Origin: Phocaeicola_A sp045647865
GTDB taxonomy: Bacteria; Bacteroidota; Bacteroidia; Bacteroidales; Bacteroidaceae
Assembly: GCA_045647865.1 (NCBI GenBank)
Contig: JAZRMW010000040.1
Span: 61,396 to 125,395 of the forward strand
Reading direction: 5' to 3'
DNA: 64,000 bases
The stretch's first letter is position 1. Every line of letters begins with the position of its first letter. Below, in pieces: positions 36,342 to 46,041 of this stretch. The notes beneath the pieces are model-generated. The model was not told the DNA's origin. It did no database searches and worked only from the letters and a program-made list of their open reading frames with translations. Made by a program: the position numbers and the translations under genes.

Positions 36342-38153
36342 ATGAAAAAAACATTCATATTATGCTTGTCTTTGTTTTTTGGTTTGACAATGTCGGCTGG
36401 ATCAACCAAGCGTGCCAAGTCGCCTAATGGTGAATTGACTATGAAGCAAACGGACGGACAATATGTCGTAGAGTATCAAGGCAAATCAGTCCTTCGGATT
36501 GAAGCGCAAGGTTATGCTACAGATGCATCCGTTGAAAACAAAAGCAGATTGGATTTCGTGCGTCATCTGACTACTGACTATACCATGTTGTCGGGTAAAC
36601 GTTTGCATTGTATTAACGAAGCTAACGAGTATGCCGTAGACTTGAACAAAGGAACTCGTCTCGTATGGCGTCTTTACAACGATGGCGTAGCCTTCCGTTA
36701 TGAATTGACGGGATTGAAGTCGGGGGTATTGCCCGAAGAGCATACGTCTTACATCATTCCTGAGGGTACAACGCGATGGATGCAACGTTGGTCAGATGGT
36801 TACGAAGGATTCTTCCCTTGTTCGACTACAGGTGAGAGTCGTGACCGTCGTTGGGGATATCCTTCTTTGTTTGAGCCTCAGGAAGGAATTTTTGTTCTTC
36901 TTTCCGAAGCTGATATTACCCGTCGCCAGAGCGCTTCATGTCTTAGAAACGATGGTGATGTCGAACGTTATCGTGTCTGCCCCGATAAGAATGATGTAAA
37001 GGTCAGTGGTGAATGGCATTCTCCGTGGCGTATGGCCATTATTGGTTCTATAGCTGATGTGGTGGAGAGTACTTTGGTGACTGACCTTTCCGAACCATGT
37101 CGTTTGACAGATACCGAATGGATCAAGCCAGGCGTGGTATCATGGATTTATTGGGCTCACAATCATGGGAGCAACGATTACAATATCATTAAGAAGTATG
37201 TTGATATGGCCGTAGAGTTGAAACTCCCTTATGTACTCATCGATGCAGAGTGGGACGGGATGAAGGACGGTAAATCCATTGAGGATGCTGTAAACTATGC
37301 CAAGTCGCGTGGCATAAAGCCCATGATATGGTACAACTCTTCGGTGGGATGGATTCATGGAGCTCCTGGTCCGAAGTTCCGTTTGAACAAACCTGAAGAT
37401 CGCGAACGTGAATTTGCTTGGTGTGAAAAGTTGGGTGTGGCTGGTGTGAAGATTGATTTCTTTTCGGGTGACAACCAAATGAATATGGACTATTATCTCG
37501 AACTGATGGAGAGTACGGCACGTCATCACTTGTTGGTGAATTTCCACGGTGCCAATATCCCTCGAGGCTGGCAAAGAACCTATCCTCATATGCTTACGAT
37601 GGAGGCCGTTTATGGTGCAGAATGGTATAATAATGTGCCTACTTTTACAGATAAGGCGGCTTGTCATAATGCTACGCTTCCCTTTACACGCAATATTATC
37701 GGACCGATGGACTATACTCCCTGTGCATTCTCCGATTCACAACATCCCCACATTACGACCCATGCCCACGAGTTGGCTTTGACGGCTCTCTATGAGTCTG
37801 GTTTGCAACATTTGGCTGACCGCCCTGAGAGTTTCTTGGCACAACCTCAGGAGGTAAAGGATTATCTGTCAACCCTTCCTGCCGTGTGGGATGAGACACG
37901 ATACGTTTCTGGCTATCCAGGCAAATCGGCCGTATTGGCACGCCGTAGTGGAAATGTTTGGTACGTTGCAGGTATCAACGGTACGGACAAGGCTTTGAGA
38001 CTCGATGTCAACCTTTCTGAAATCGTCCCTTCTTTCCGTTCGGCTAAAGTCTTTTTTGACGGAAATCCGTGGGACATTCGTACCGTTACGACATTGGATA
38101 ATGTCGTACAGTGTCTTCCCCGTGGAGGATTTGTGTATGTGATAGAAATGTAG
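36342..38153 (+). CDS. GH97 glycosidase, first copy (probable retaining alpha-galactosidase)
   Basis: A 603-residue secreted enzyme, signal peptide ~1-20. N-terminal GH97 beta-sandwich (SPNGELTMKQTDGQYVVEYQGKSVL), catalytic TIM barrel with VDMAVELKLPYVLIDAEWDG, MIWYNSS and GVKIDFFSGD, and a C-terminal beta domain. D372 in KIDFF matches the nucleophile of the retaining alpha-galactosidase BtGH97b, whereas inverting SusB-type enzymes use glutamates, so alpha-galactosidase is favoured (inference). It starts 12 nt after CE15 and ends 47 nt before GH115; the same GH97-GH115 order recurs at 57.7-62.2 kb. Confidence 0.9.
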   Translation: MKKTFILCLSLFFGLTMSAGSTKRAKSPNGELTMKQTDGQYVVEYQGKSVLRIEAQGYATDASVENKSRLDFVRHLTTDYTMLSGKRLHCINEANEYAVDLNKGTRLVWRLYNDGVAFRYELTGLKSGVLPEEHTSYIIPEGTTRWMQRWSDGYEGFFPCSTTGESRDRRWGYPSLFEPQEGIFVLLSEADITRRQSASCLRNDGDVERYRVCPDKNDVKVSGEWHSPWRMAIIGSIADVVESTLVTDLSEPCRLTDTEWIKPGVVSWIYWAHNHGSNDYNIIKKYVDMAVELKLPYVLIDAEWDGMKDGKSIEDAVNYAKSRGIKPMIWYNSSVGWIHGAPGPKFRLNKPEDREREFAWCEKLGVAGVKIDFFSGDNQMNMDYYLELMESTARHHLLVNFHGANIPRGWQRTYPHMLTMEAVYGAEWYNNVPTFTDKAACHNATLPFTRNIIGPMDYTPCAFSDSQHPHITTHAHELALTALYESGLQHLADRPESFLAQPQEVKDYLSTLPAVWDETRYVSGYPGKSAVLARRSGNVWYVAGINGTDKALRLDVNLSEIVPSFRSAKVFFDGNPWDIRTVTTLDNVVQCLPRGGFVYVIEM

Positions 38154-38200
38154 TATTTTATATTTTTTATAGTTGCTATAATCCTGTTAAATAAATAGCC

Positions 38201-40789
38201 ATGACAAAAAAACTCCATATGATATTGTGCTCCCTCTGTTGTTTATGGTTATTGGGTGCATGTGTGAGTGAAAAACCGAAGGAGTTGATTGTTACTGATA
38301 CTCCATTGGAAGATTGCTTTGATTTATTGGCTTCTACCATTGTGTATGATGCTTCTGATGGTCAAACGATTCATCGCGTTGCCCAACTCTTTGCAGAGGA
38401 TATAGGCCGTGTGAGTAATGTTCAAGTGGCGGTTAATGATACCCTAAGTGGTGGTCAAACCGTTATTATAGGAACCTTGGAGGGAAATACCTTGATTAAG
38501 GAATTGGTGGAGAGAGGAAAACTGGATGTGTCTGCTATCAAAGGTGGTTGGGAACAGTTTGTCATTAAGCAGGTAAAAAATCCCAAAGAGGGCGTTGAAG
38601 AGGCTTTGGTGATTGCCGGAACCGACCGTCGGGGTGTGGCCTACGGGATTTTCACTATCAGTGAGATGATGGGTGTTTCACCCTTTTATTGGTGGGCTGA
38701 TGTGCCGGTGAAGAAGCGGGAAAAGGTCTATGTGAAGGCTCATTATTCCTCTAAAGCACCGAGTGTGAAGTATCGTGGTATTTTTCTTAATGATGAGGAT
38801 TGGGGACTCAAGCCTTGGGCTTCGAATACTTACGAGCCAGAGGTGAACGATATAGGCCCAAAAACTTACGCACAAATTTGTGAACTCATTCTTCGTTTAA
38901 AGGGTAATATGGTAGCTCCGGCTATGCACTCATGTACGGGAGCTTTTTATTCTTATGCTGAAAACAAGATGGTGGCTGATGAGTACGGAATTCTTATAAC
39001 AACCTCGCATTGCGAGCCTCTATTGTTTAATAATGCTTCTCTCCTTGAGTGGGATAAACATGTCGATGGTGAATGGGATTATTCAAAGAACAAGGAGACT
39101 ATTCTTGGCAAGTTGGATGCTCGTGTGAAGGAGGCTGCTCCATACGAGAATATTTATACTTTAGCCATGCGTGGCTTACACGATGAAGGTATGCGCGGTA
39201 ATTTAACTGATAGCGAGAAGGTACAGATGTTGGCTACGGCTATTGCTGATCAACGTACAATTTTGAAGAAGTACATAGACATGCCTTTGGAGGAGATTCC
39301 TCAAATCTTCGTACCTTATAAAGAAACTCTTGACCTATATGAAAAAGGACTCCAAGTGCCTGATGAGGTGACACTCGTTTGGGCGGATGATAACTATGGT
39401 TATCTGAAGCGCGTGAGTAACCCCGAAGAGCAGAAGCGCAAAGGTGGGGCAGGTGTCTATTACCACACCTCGTACCTTGGTACTCCACATGACTATCTGT
39501 GGCTGAATACCACACCACCCGTACTTATGTACGAAGAGTTGAAGAAGGCTTACGACACGGGAGCCGATCGTTATTGGTTGCTCAATGTGGGTGACATCAA
39601 ACCCATGGAATTGGCTTTGAAAACCTTCTTCGACATAGCTTGGGATTTTCCCGCATACGATATCGTCAACATCAATCATCATCAGGCCCAGTTCATGGCT
39701 TCAGTCTTTGGTTCGAAGTACGAGACTGATTTTCAGTTCTTGCTTGACGAATATTATCGTTTGGCATGGAGTCGCAAGCCTGAATATATGGGATGGGAGC
39801 GCGAATGGGATTCACCGTATCACGAACAATTGAAAGCCACAGAATTCTCGTTCGACAACTACAACGATGCCCGTCAGCGCTTGGCCGATTACGAGTTCAT
39901 CAGCGATGGAGTAGCCCGCATATGTTTGGAGTTGCCCGAAGAATATCGTTCTGCTTTCTTCGAAATGTTTGCCTATCCGATGATGGCGGCCAATCAGATG
40001 AATCGCAAGTTCTTGTTTGCCCAACTCAACAAAGAGGAATTGGCTAAGGGTAATATTTCTGGTGCCAATTGGGCTGCTTCAGAATCAAGCAATGCATATG
40101 CCCTCATTCAGTATTTGAACGAACGTTATAACACAATGCTCAACGGTAAATGGAATGGTATGATGGATGTGCCACCGGGTTTTTGTGCTAAATATCAAGA
40201 CATGCCAGAGATTGTTTTTACTGAAGATGTAGAATCTCAGCCTATAGATATTGCTCCGCAAGCCGAACAAAACAGATTGGATAGTTGTATGGTGGTTGAC
40301 TTGAGAGAGGGAAAAATCATAGCTAAGCAGAAGCATATTGTGCGAATTGTGGAAGGATTGGGGTATGATTGGCACGTATTGCAAATAGGAGAACCTACTC
40401 AACAGACGGTAGATGCCACCCGCTTGGATGGCACGCGTGTGGAATATACCTTACCGAAGATTGAGGCCGACGAAGTGACAGTTATCGTCTCTACCATCCC
40501 CTTTTTCCCCATTTATAAGGGTAAGAGTAACCAATATGGTTTCTCCATTGATGGAGTAACCCCCTTTGTTGCTGAAAACCTTCCCACCGAATGGAGCGTA
40601 CCTTGGAAGGACCAGGTGCTGAAGAATGGTGTTGAGGCACGTGCCACATTTGCCATTGATCACACGAAGGATAAACATATCTTGACTATCACTTGTGGTG
40701 ACCCCGGTACGATGGTGCAGCGCATCATCATTGATTGGGGTGGGTTAAAGAAAACATATGTAGGTCCAAATGTAAGAGTAAATAATTAA
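38201..40789 (+). CDS. GH115 alpha-glucuronidase, lipoprotein form (first copy)
   Basis: An 862-residue enzyme with a lipoprotein signal (lipobox LGAC). GH115 domains run in order: N-terminal alpha/beta domain (TIVYDASDGQTIHRVAQLFAEDI), TIM barrel with the hallmark SVKYRGIFLNDEDWGL, the MHSCTGAF and TSHCEPLLF segments, a helical domain (YRLAWSRKPEYMGW), and a C-terminal beta domain. GH115 enzymes remove (4-O-methyl)glucuronic acid from internal xylose of xylan. The second copy (59755-62235) lacks a lipobox. Here the gene sits between GH97 and a BASS-family transporter that starts 14 nt downstream, so it is co-transcribed with both. Confidence 0.92.
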   Translation: MTKKLHMILCSLCCLWLLGACVSEKPKELIVTDTPLEDCFDLLASTIVYDASDGQTIHRVAQLFAEDIGRVSNVQVAVNDTLSGGQTVIIGTLEGNTLIKELVERGKLDVSAIKGGWEQFVIKQVKNPKEGVEEALVIAGTDRRGVAYGIFTISEMMGVSPFYWWADVPVKKREKVYVKAHYSSKAPSVKYRGIFLNDEDWGLKPWASNTYEPEVNDIGPKTYAQICELILRLKGNMVAPAMHSCTGAFYSYAENKMVADEYGILITTSHCEPLLFNNASLLEWDKHVDGEWDYSKNKETILGKLDARVKEAAPYENIYTLAMRGLHDEGMRGNLTDSEKVQMLATAIADQRTILKKYIDMPLEEIPQIFVPYKETLDLYEKGLQVPDEVTLVWADDNYGYLKRVSNPEEQKRKGGAGVYYHTSYLGTPHDYLWLNTTPPVLMYEELKKAYDTGADRYWLLNVGDIKPMELALKTFFDIAWDFPAYDIVNINHHQAQFMASVFGSKYETDFQFLLDEYYRLAWSRKPEYMGWEREWDSPYHEQLKATEFSFDNYNDARQRLADYEFISDGVARICLELPEEYRSAFFEMFAYPMMAANQMNRKFLFAQLNKEELAKGNISGANWAASESSNAYALIQYLNERYNTMLNGKWNGMMDVPPGFCAKYQDMPEIVFTEDVESQPIDIAPQAEQNRLDSCMVVDLREGKIIAKQKHIVRIVEGLGYDWHVLQIGEPTQQTVDATRLDGTRVEYTLPKIEADEVTVIVSTIPFFPIYKGKSNQYGFSIDGVTPFVAENLPTEWSVPWKDQVLKNGVEARATFAIDHTKDKHILTITCGDPGTMVQRIIIDWGGLKKTYVGPNVRVNN

Positions 40790-40803
40790 ATAATAATGAT
40801 ATT

Positions 40804-41763
40804 ATGTACGAACAATTATTAAATCTTGATCCAGTAAAGATTAATTTTGACAAATCTGGAATGGATATGTTGAACATTGCTTTAGCTATAGTTATGTACG
40901 GTGTAGCTCTTGGTATTAAACCTGGAACATTCATCAATGTATTCCGCCATCCCAAATCAATCCTTGTCGGTCTCATTGGCCAGTGGATTTTGCTTCCTGC
41001 TCTAACTTTCCTTCTTATCATTCTTTTCAAGAATTTTATTACACCGATGGTGGCTATGGGTATGATCTTGGTTGCTGCTTGTCCAGGGGGGAATGTTTCG
41101 AACTTTATTACTTCTATTTCTAAGGGTAATCGTGAATTGTCCGTGTCAATGTCGGCAGTTACGACTACAGCAGCAGTTATTACCACACCCACTAATTTTG
41201 CTATTTGGGGAAGTCTTTACGTTCGTTACCTTGAGCGTCATGCCGCCGAAGCCTTGCAGACACTTACTATCCCTGTGTGGGATATCTTTGTGACAGTATT
41301 TATCCTGCTTGGTGTGCCCTTGGCATTGGGAATACTTACCACATACTATAAACCTCGTTTGGCTCAAGCACTTAACAGACCATTACAGATTTTATCTATC
41401 GTGGTATTCCTTTTGATGGTGATATTGGCATTCCGTCAGAACTTTGATCTTTTCATGCAGTATATCAAATGGATTTTACTTATTGTATTTATTCACAATG
41501 GTATGGCGCTTACTGTCGGATATTTTCTTGGTGAATTGTCAGGTTTACCACGTCCTGATCGACGTGCAATTACCGTAGAGATGGGTATCCAAAATTCGGG
41601 TCTTGGCCTTATTCTTTTGTTTAATCCTAACATATTTCCTCCCGAATTGCAGAATGGCGGTATGCTCTTCGTCACTGCTTGGTGGGGCATATGGCATATT
41701 ATTTCAGGATTTACTGCTGCTGCAATTTTCCGCTATCGAAGTAAATATAAGTGGAAAGAGTAA
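40804..41763 (+). CDS. Bile acid:sodium symporter (BASS) family transporter
   Basis: A 319-residue inner-membrane protein with about nine to ten helices. The ACPGGNVSNFITSISKGNRELSVSMSAVTT stretch is the signature of the SBF/BASS family, and VEMGIQNSGLGLIL is the second crossover motif. BASS members import bile acids, pyruvate, pantothenate and other organic anions with sodium. It starts 14 nt after GH115, inside the xylan unit, so an acid released by the neighbours (glucuronate, ferulate or acetate-like) is a plausible load, though bile acids cannot be excluded. Confidence 0.85.
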   Translation: MYEQLLNLDPVKINFDKSGMDMLNIALAIVMYGVALGIKPGTFINVFRHPKSILVGLIGQWILLPALTFLLIILFKNFITPMVAMGMILVAACPGGNVSNFITSISKGNRELSVSMSAVTTTAAVITTPTNFAIWGSLYVRYLERHAAEALQTLTIPVWDIFVTVFILLGVPLALGILTTYYKPRLAQALNRPLQILSIVVFLLMVILAFRQNFDLFMQYIKWILLIVFIHNGMALTVGYFLGELSGLPRPDRRAITVEMGIQNSGLGLILLFNPNIFPPELQNGGMLFVTAWWGIWHIISGFTAAAIFRYRSKYKWKE

Positions 41764-41848
41764 AAATTGTATTTGAAACATTAATTTATAGAGTGAGAGA
41801 TTTGATATTTTAAGAATCATGCCTCATAGTTCACAATCTTAATTTGTA

Positions 41849-43144
41849 ATGCAAGTATATAATAAGAATTTCTTTTATACAATCCTGCGTTGTATTGTTG
41901 TAAATCCTGTCATCAAGATGTCGGTACGCAGATTGGTGGTAAAGGGCAAGGAGAATCTGCCCAAGGATGGTGCCGTCATTATCGGCTGTAATCATACCAG
42001 TGCATTGCTTGATGCATTAGTGATACTTCGTGCCATGAATCGTGCCACAATTTTTATGACACGTGCTGATATTTTCCGTAGGCCTCTTTTGCAAAAAGTG
42101 TTCACATTCTTGAAGATGTTGCCCATTTTCCGCATCCGTGACGGTTATGCCGCCGTAAAACAGAATGAAGAAATTATTGGTAAATGCGTGAAGGTACTTC
42201 GCCATCGATACCCTTTGGCTCTTTTCCCCGAGGCTACACATCGTCCGAAACATTCGTTGCTGCCATTGAGTAAAGGTGTCTTTCACATTGCTCTCGAGGC
42301 GAATAAGGAGTTTGGTCACGAGCGTCCTGTATATATTGTACCCATGGGGTTGGAATATGGCAATTATTTTCGCTATCGTGCTACCGTAGTTGCTACATAC
42401 GGAAAACCGATTAATGTGACGGAGTTTGTCAAACAGTACGAGGAAAAAGAAACGCCAGCTCGTCTTCTTACCATGTTGCGCGAGGAGTTATCCAAGCGTA
42501 TGAGCGAACTTATTACTTATTTGCCGGATACAGAGGACTATGATGCGCAATGGGAACTTACCCAGCTCTGTACAGCACAGTGTCACCCCTTGTCTCCTTC
42601 AGAACGTCTCACACTTAACCGTACTTCCGTCAAGCATATTCTTGAAAAGAAGGACAAGGATTCTGTCGAAACCACATCTGCTTTGTATGCCGATGCTATT
42701 GCTTTTCAGAAAGAATGCAAACGACATGGCATACATCCCTCTTCTACAGGACATAAGCATCCATTGGTGGTCTCTATATTCAACACATTGTTATTGCTTT
42801 GTTGTTTGCCGTACTATCTTTTTTGTGCAGTGACTATGCTTCCCTCATGGCTTGTCTCCTACCTTATTGTGGGTAAAGTCAAGGATCGGGCATTCCACAA
42901 TACAGCCCGTTTCGGTGTGAACCTCATCTTATGGCCGTTGCTTGTGCTTATTGGGGCCATAGTGGCAGGCTGTATTCTTCCTGTTGTACAGGCTGTCATT
43001 ACTATTTTGTTGATTATTCCAGCCGTTCCTTTCTTCTATGATTACAACACTTTTGCGTTGCATACATGTTCTGATTGGAAGTGGGCTCTCAATAAGCATT
43101 TGCATCCACGCCTTGATGAAATTCTCAAACGGTTAAGGGTTTAG
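41849..43144 (+). CDS. Glycerol-3-phosphate/lysophospholipid acyltransferase (PlsC-like)
   Basis: A 431-residue membrane-associated acyltransferase. The acceptor motif GCNHTSALLDAL has an H-x5-D form (not the usual H-x4-D), which I have seen in Bacteroidetes LPLATs. FMTRADIFRRPLLQKVF, LFPEATHRPKHSLLPLSKG (the FPEG-type block) and VPMGLEYGNYF follow. Two or three C-terminal membrane helices (~300-400) end the protein. It is a phospholipid synthesis gene, 85 nt after the transporter; it may read through from the xylan unit but has no evident link to it. Confidence 0.85.
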   Translation: MQVYNKNFFYTILRCIVVNPVIKMSVRRLVVKGKENLPKDGAVIIGCNHTSALLDALVILRAMNRATIFMTRADIFRRPLLQKVFTFLKMLPIFRIRDGYAAVKQNEEIIGKCVKVLRHRYPLALFPEATHRPKHSLLPLSKGVFHIALEANKEFGHERPVYIVPMGLEYGNYFRYRATVVATYGKPINVTEFVKQYEEKETPARLLTMLREELSKRMSELITYLPDTEDYDAQWELTQLCTAQCHPLSPSERLTLNRTSVKHILEKKDKDSVETTSALYADAIAFQKECKRHGIHPSSTGHKHPLVVSIFNTLLLLCCLPYYLFCAVTMLPSWLVSYLIVGKVKDRAFHNTARFGVNLILWPLLVLIGAIVAGCILPVVQAVITILLIIPAVPFFYDYNTFALHTCSDWKWALNKHLHPRLDEILKRLRV

Positions 43145-43257
43145 GAGAATTTCATTGTTTGATAAAAGGGTGTTGTATAAAATGAATTGATTAGAGGATT
43201 GTAATGTATTATGCTATTTGTTTCTTTTTGCATTGAAGTGAAAGGGACGTTATAAAG

Positions 43258-43315
43258 AATGCGTGGGTTCGATATATGAAATTTGAATTTCTTATACCAA
43301 ACTCACGCATTTTTT
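43258..43315. terminator. Bidirectional terminator between acyltransferase and GH31 genes
   Basis: AATGCGTGGGTT (43258-43269) pairs with AACTCACGCATT (43300-43311), with one G-A mismatch, and a nested GAAATT/AATTTC stem inside; a T-run follows. It lies between convergent genes. Confidence 0.75.
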
Positions 43316-43330
43316 AGATCAATTCAATTG

Positions 43331-45736
43331 TTACATTTTTACACTGACACGGCGACCATTGTAATTGACAGACTTCTCTGTTTTACCGGCTATTTTCACG
43401 TTGAACTTGCGGTTCTTGAGCATACCAGGGAATTCCCCTTGACGACGGTCGATAGTAAGGCTTTTAGCCTTGTCATTCCACTTGAATACGATAGTAGAGT
43501 ACATGCCCTTTTGATAGTTGTAGTTGTCACCTTCGTCTTCGTAAAGAGTGAACTCGGCATCGGCTCCGGGATAAACGACGATGTCAAGGTTGTCCCAAGG
43601 CTTTTCGTTAGTGTATTGAACTTCGGGACCAATAGGGATGATGGAACCGGCCTTGATGTACAAAGGAGAGTAGGCGAGAGGGGCATTGGCTTGAATGTCC
43701 TGTCCACCTTCGTAAACCTTGTTCGTCCAAAAGTCGTACCACTTGGCTCCTGCGGGCAGATATACTTCGTAGGTTTTCATTTCCTCCCAGTTCACGGGAC
43801 GATAGAGTTCGCCGGTGGCTTCGTTCTTGTTCCAACCTGAGAGTTCATCTGTGCGGACAATACGTTCGCGTGTGTAAAGTGGATGGGCAACGGGACATAC
43901 GAGGATGTTGCGGCCATACATGTATTCGTCGTTCATGTTCCAAGTCTTCTTGTCGGCCTTGAAGTCCATCATGAGGGGACGCATGAAAGAGTCGTCATTC
44001 TTGCTCACCTGCCATGAGAGACTATAAGTGTAGGGCATCAGACGGTAGCGCAGCTTGATGGCATCCACCAATGCATCATAGACGGGTTCGCCCGGCTTGC
44101 CGTAGTAGTAGATTTCGCGATAGACATCAGTACCGTGGCTACGCATCATGGGAGTGAATGCTCCGTACTGCATCCAACGGACATACAGTTCTTGGTACTG
44201 AGGATTGCGAGTGGCCGAGTTACGTCCTTGAGTATTATATGAACCAGCAAAGAAACCACCGATGTCGGTGTTGGTGTTGGGGTTGGCCGTGAGGGTATAG
44301 TTCAAGCAGATGGGAATTTGTTTACGCATGTTCTCCCATGAGGAACCTACGTCGCCACTCCAAGTGTTGGCTCCGTAGCGTTGCTGTCCGGCAAAATAAC
44401 TACGTGTAAGGATGAATACACGTTTAGTGGAATCTACTGCACGTTGGTGTTCATCTACACCACCTACAGCCATAAAGGGGTAGAGGTTGCGTACTGAACG
44501 CCATGAACCCATGGCGGTCATTTCATCGAGGTCAGAGTCCTTGTACTGCATGTGGTCGGGGTCGGTAGAGTCCATCCACCAGGCATCGATACCCATGTTG
44601 TGTAGGCGGGTAAGGTGTTTCCAATAGATGTCGCGAGCTTCGTCGGAATACACATCGTAACAACGTACACCACTCATGTAATCGCGACGGGGAGGCCAGA
44701 AGCTGAGTCCGCTCTCGGGCCAAGTCTCGAATGACATCAAATGACCTTTTTCCTTCAGTTCCTTATAGGGTTTGGTCTGGGGACCAAAGGATGACCAGAT
44801 GGAGATGGAGATGTGGGCATTTCTGTCGTGGATCTCGTTGATCATGCGTTGGGCATCGCCGAATTCTTCGTTCAGGAATTCCATAGCATTCCATGTATAG
44901 TTGGATCCCCAGTACTGCCAGTCTTGAATGATGCCGTCAAAGGGCACACCCAATTCGCGGTATTTGCGTACCACTTCGAGTGTTTCGTGTTGGCTCTTGT
45001 AGCGCTCGCGGCTTTGGTGGAATCCGTAGGTCCACAAGGGGAGCATGGGAACCTTACCGGTGAGGTGGCGCATCTGTGCGATGACACCGTCGGCGTCTCC
45101 TCCGTAAATGAAATAGTAATCTACGCCTTTACCGACTTGACTTTCCAATACCATTTCACCACTGACACCTTCATTGGGAGTGATGAATTGGGTGGGAGAG
45201 TAGTTGTCCCAATAGATGCCGTATCCCTTGATGCTTTGGAATACATGAGCATAGTCTTCAAGGTTGCTCTGTTGCATATTGCGGTTCTCACCACGCTGAG
45301 ACATCTTTCCGTTTTGCAACAGACCTACTCCGTAGATGCCTTCGTCGCCATCGACTGAGAAAGATTGCTTAACCTTGAAGGCTCCCTTGTCGGGTCCTTG
45401 GGTGATGGGAGTGAATTTGGTTTCTATTTCTGAGGTCAAAACATTGCCTTTATTGTCGGCAAATGATACGTTGCCGTTTTTTACGGTCACCGTTAGGAAA
45501 GCGCTTTTATATACTTTGGCTCCGTTTACAGAACTTTCCTTTACCTTTACTTTCTCAGGTTGAGCAATGACTACGAGTGACTGGTGTGTGCTCTGTCCGT
45601 CTTGTGGTTTCTCTACTCGCACAGTCCGTGGTGTGTAGAAAGTTACTGTCTGTGCATTCAATGTTTCACCATGTATTCCTATCAGACCTAAAGCTAACAG
45701 AAAGATGGATTTTCCGAATAATGATTTTCCTTTCAT
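43331..45736 (-). CDS. GH31 alpha-glycosidase (alpha-xylosidase-like), complete
   Basis: An 801-residue secreted enzyme; signal peptide ~1-29 (GETLNAQ). An N-terminal beta-sandwich is followed by the GH31 barrel: QDWQYWGSNYTWN, nucleophile D389 in WWMDSTDPD and acid/base D462 in WSGDVGSSW. The C-terminal domains (YPGADAEFTLYEDEGDNYN) match the partial GH31 at the left edge. The size and WWMDSTDPD motif fit alpha-xylosidases, which remove alpha-xylose from xyloglucan or substituted xylan. It is divergent from GH98 and shares a 305-bp gap with it. Confidence 0.92.
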   Translation of the reverse strand: MKGKSLFGKSIFLLALGLIGIHGETLNAQTVTFYTPRTVRVEKPQDGQSTHQSLVVIAQPEKVKVKESSVNGAKVYKSAFLTVTVKNGNVSFADNKGNVLTSEIETKFTPITQGPDKGAFKVKQSFSVDGDEGIYGVGLLQNGKMSQRGENRNMQQSNLEDYAHVFQSIKGYGIYWDNYSPTQFITPNEGVSGEMVLESQVGKGVDYYFIYGGDADGVIAQMRHLTGKVPMLPLWTYGFHQSRERYKSQHETLEVVRKYRELGVPFDGIIQDWQYWGSNYTWNAMEFLNEEFGDAQRMINEIHDRNAHISISIWSSFGPQTKPYKELKEKGHLMSFETWPESGLSFWPPRRDYMSGVRCYDVYSDEARDIYWKHLTRLHNMGIDAWWMDSTDPDHMQYKDSDLDEMTAMGSWRSVRNLYPFMAVGGVDEHQRAVDSTKRVFILTRSYFAGQQRYGANTWSGDVGSSWENMRKQIPICLNYTLTANPNTNTDIGGFFAGSYNTQGRNSATRNPQYQELYVRWMQYGAFTPMMRSHGTDVYREIYYYGKPGEPVYDALVDAIKLRYRLMPYTYSLSWQVSKNDDSFMRPLMMDFKADKKTWNMNDEYMYGRNILVCPVAHPLYTRERIVRTDELSGWNKNEATGELYRPVNWEEMKTYEVYLPAGAKWYDFWTNKVYEGGQDIQANAPLAYSPLYIKAGSIIPIGPEVQYTNEKPWDNLDIVVYPGADAEFTLYEDEGDNYNYQKGMYSTIVFKWNDKAKSLTIDRRQGEFPGMLKNRKFNVKIAGKTEKSVNYNGRRVSVKM

Positions 45737-45787
45737 ATTAAAAATATATTAGATTTTGAATAATTGTGATTTCTAATGATTTTTCCG

Positions 45788-45795
45788 CAAATTTA
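45788..45795 (-). promoter_or_regulatory. -7 box of GH31
   Basis: Reads TAAATTTG on the minus strand, 51 nt upstream of the GH31 start. No clear -33. Confidence 0.5.
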
Positions 45796-45921
45796 CAGAA
45801 AATATGCAAATAACCATAGATATTATTTATTTTTTTTTTTACTTCTTTGTTCATGCATTTCTATTTGATAAAATCCGTAGAAAGGCTGATAGAGTAGTTT
45901 ATATGTTTGCTAATGACTTTA

Positions 45922-45976
45922 GAATGTTTCATTTGGCCACTTTACTACAACATTTAGAAAAATAAATGAAACATTC
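45922..45976. promoter_or_regulatory. Inverted repeat in the GH31/GH98 divergent gap (possible operator)
   Basis: A perfect 13-bp inverted repeat, GAATGTTTCATTT (45922-45934) and AAATGAAACATTC (45964-45976), centred between the divergent -7 boxes and 27 nt upstream of the GH98 -7 box. The position suits an operator or activator site. The 45737-46041 gap holds no gene. Confidence 0.4.
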
Positions 45977-46003
45977 CTTATCGCTTCTTTTTTTGTTTAG
46001 TGT

Positions 46004-46011
46004 TACTTTTG
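46004..46011 (+). promoter_or_regulatory. -7 box of GH98
   Basis: TACTTTTG fits TAnnTTTG, 30 nt before the ATG at 46042. Confidence 0.6.
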
Positions 46012-46041
46012 TAACATGAAACCAAAATATATATTATAAAT

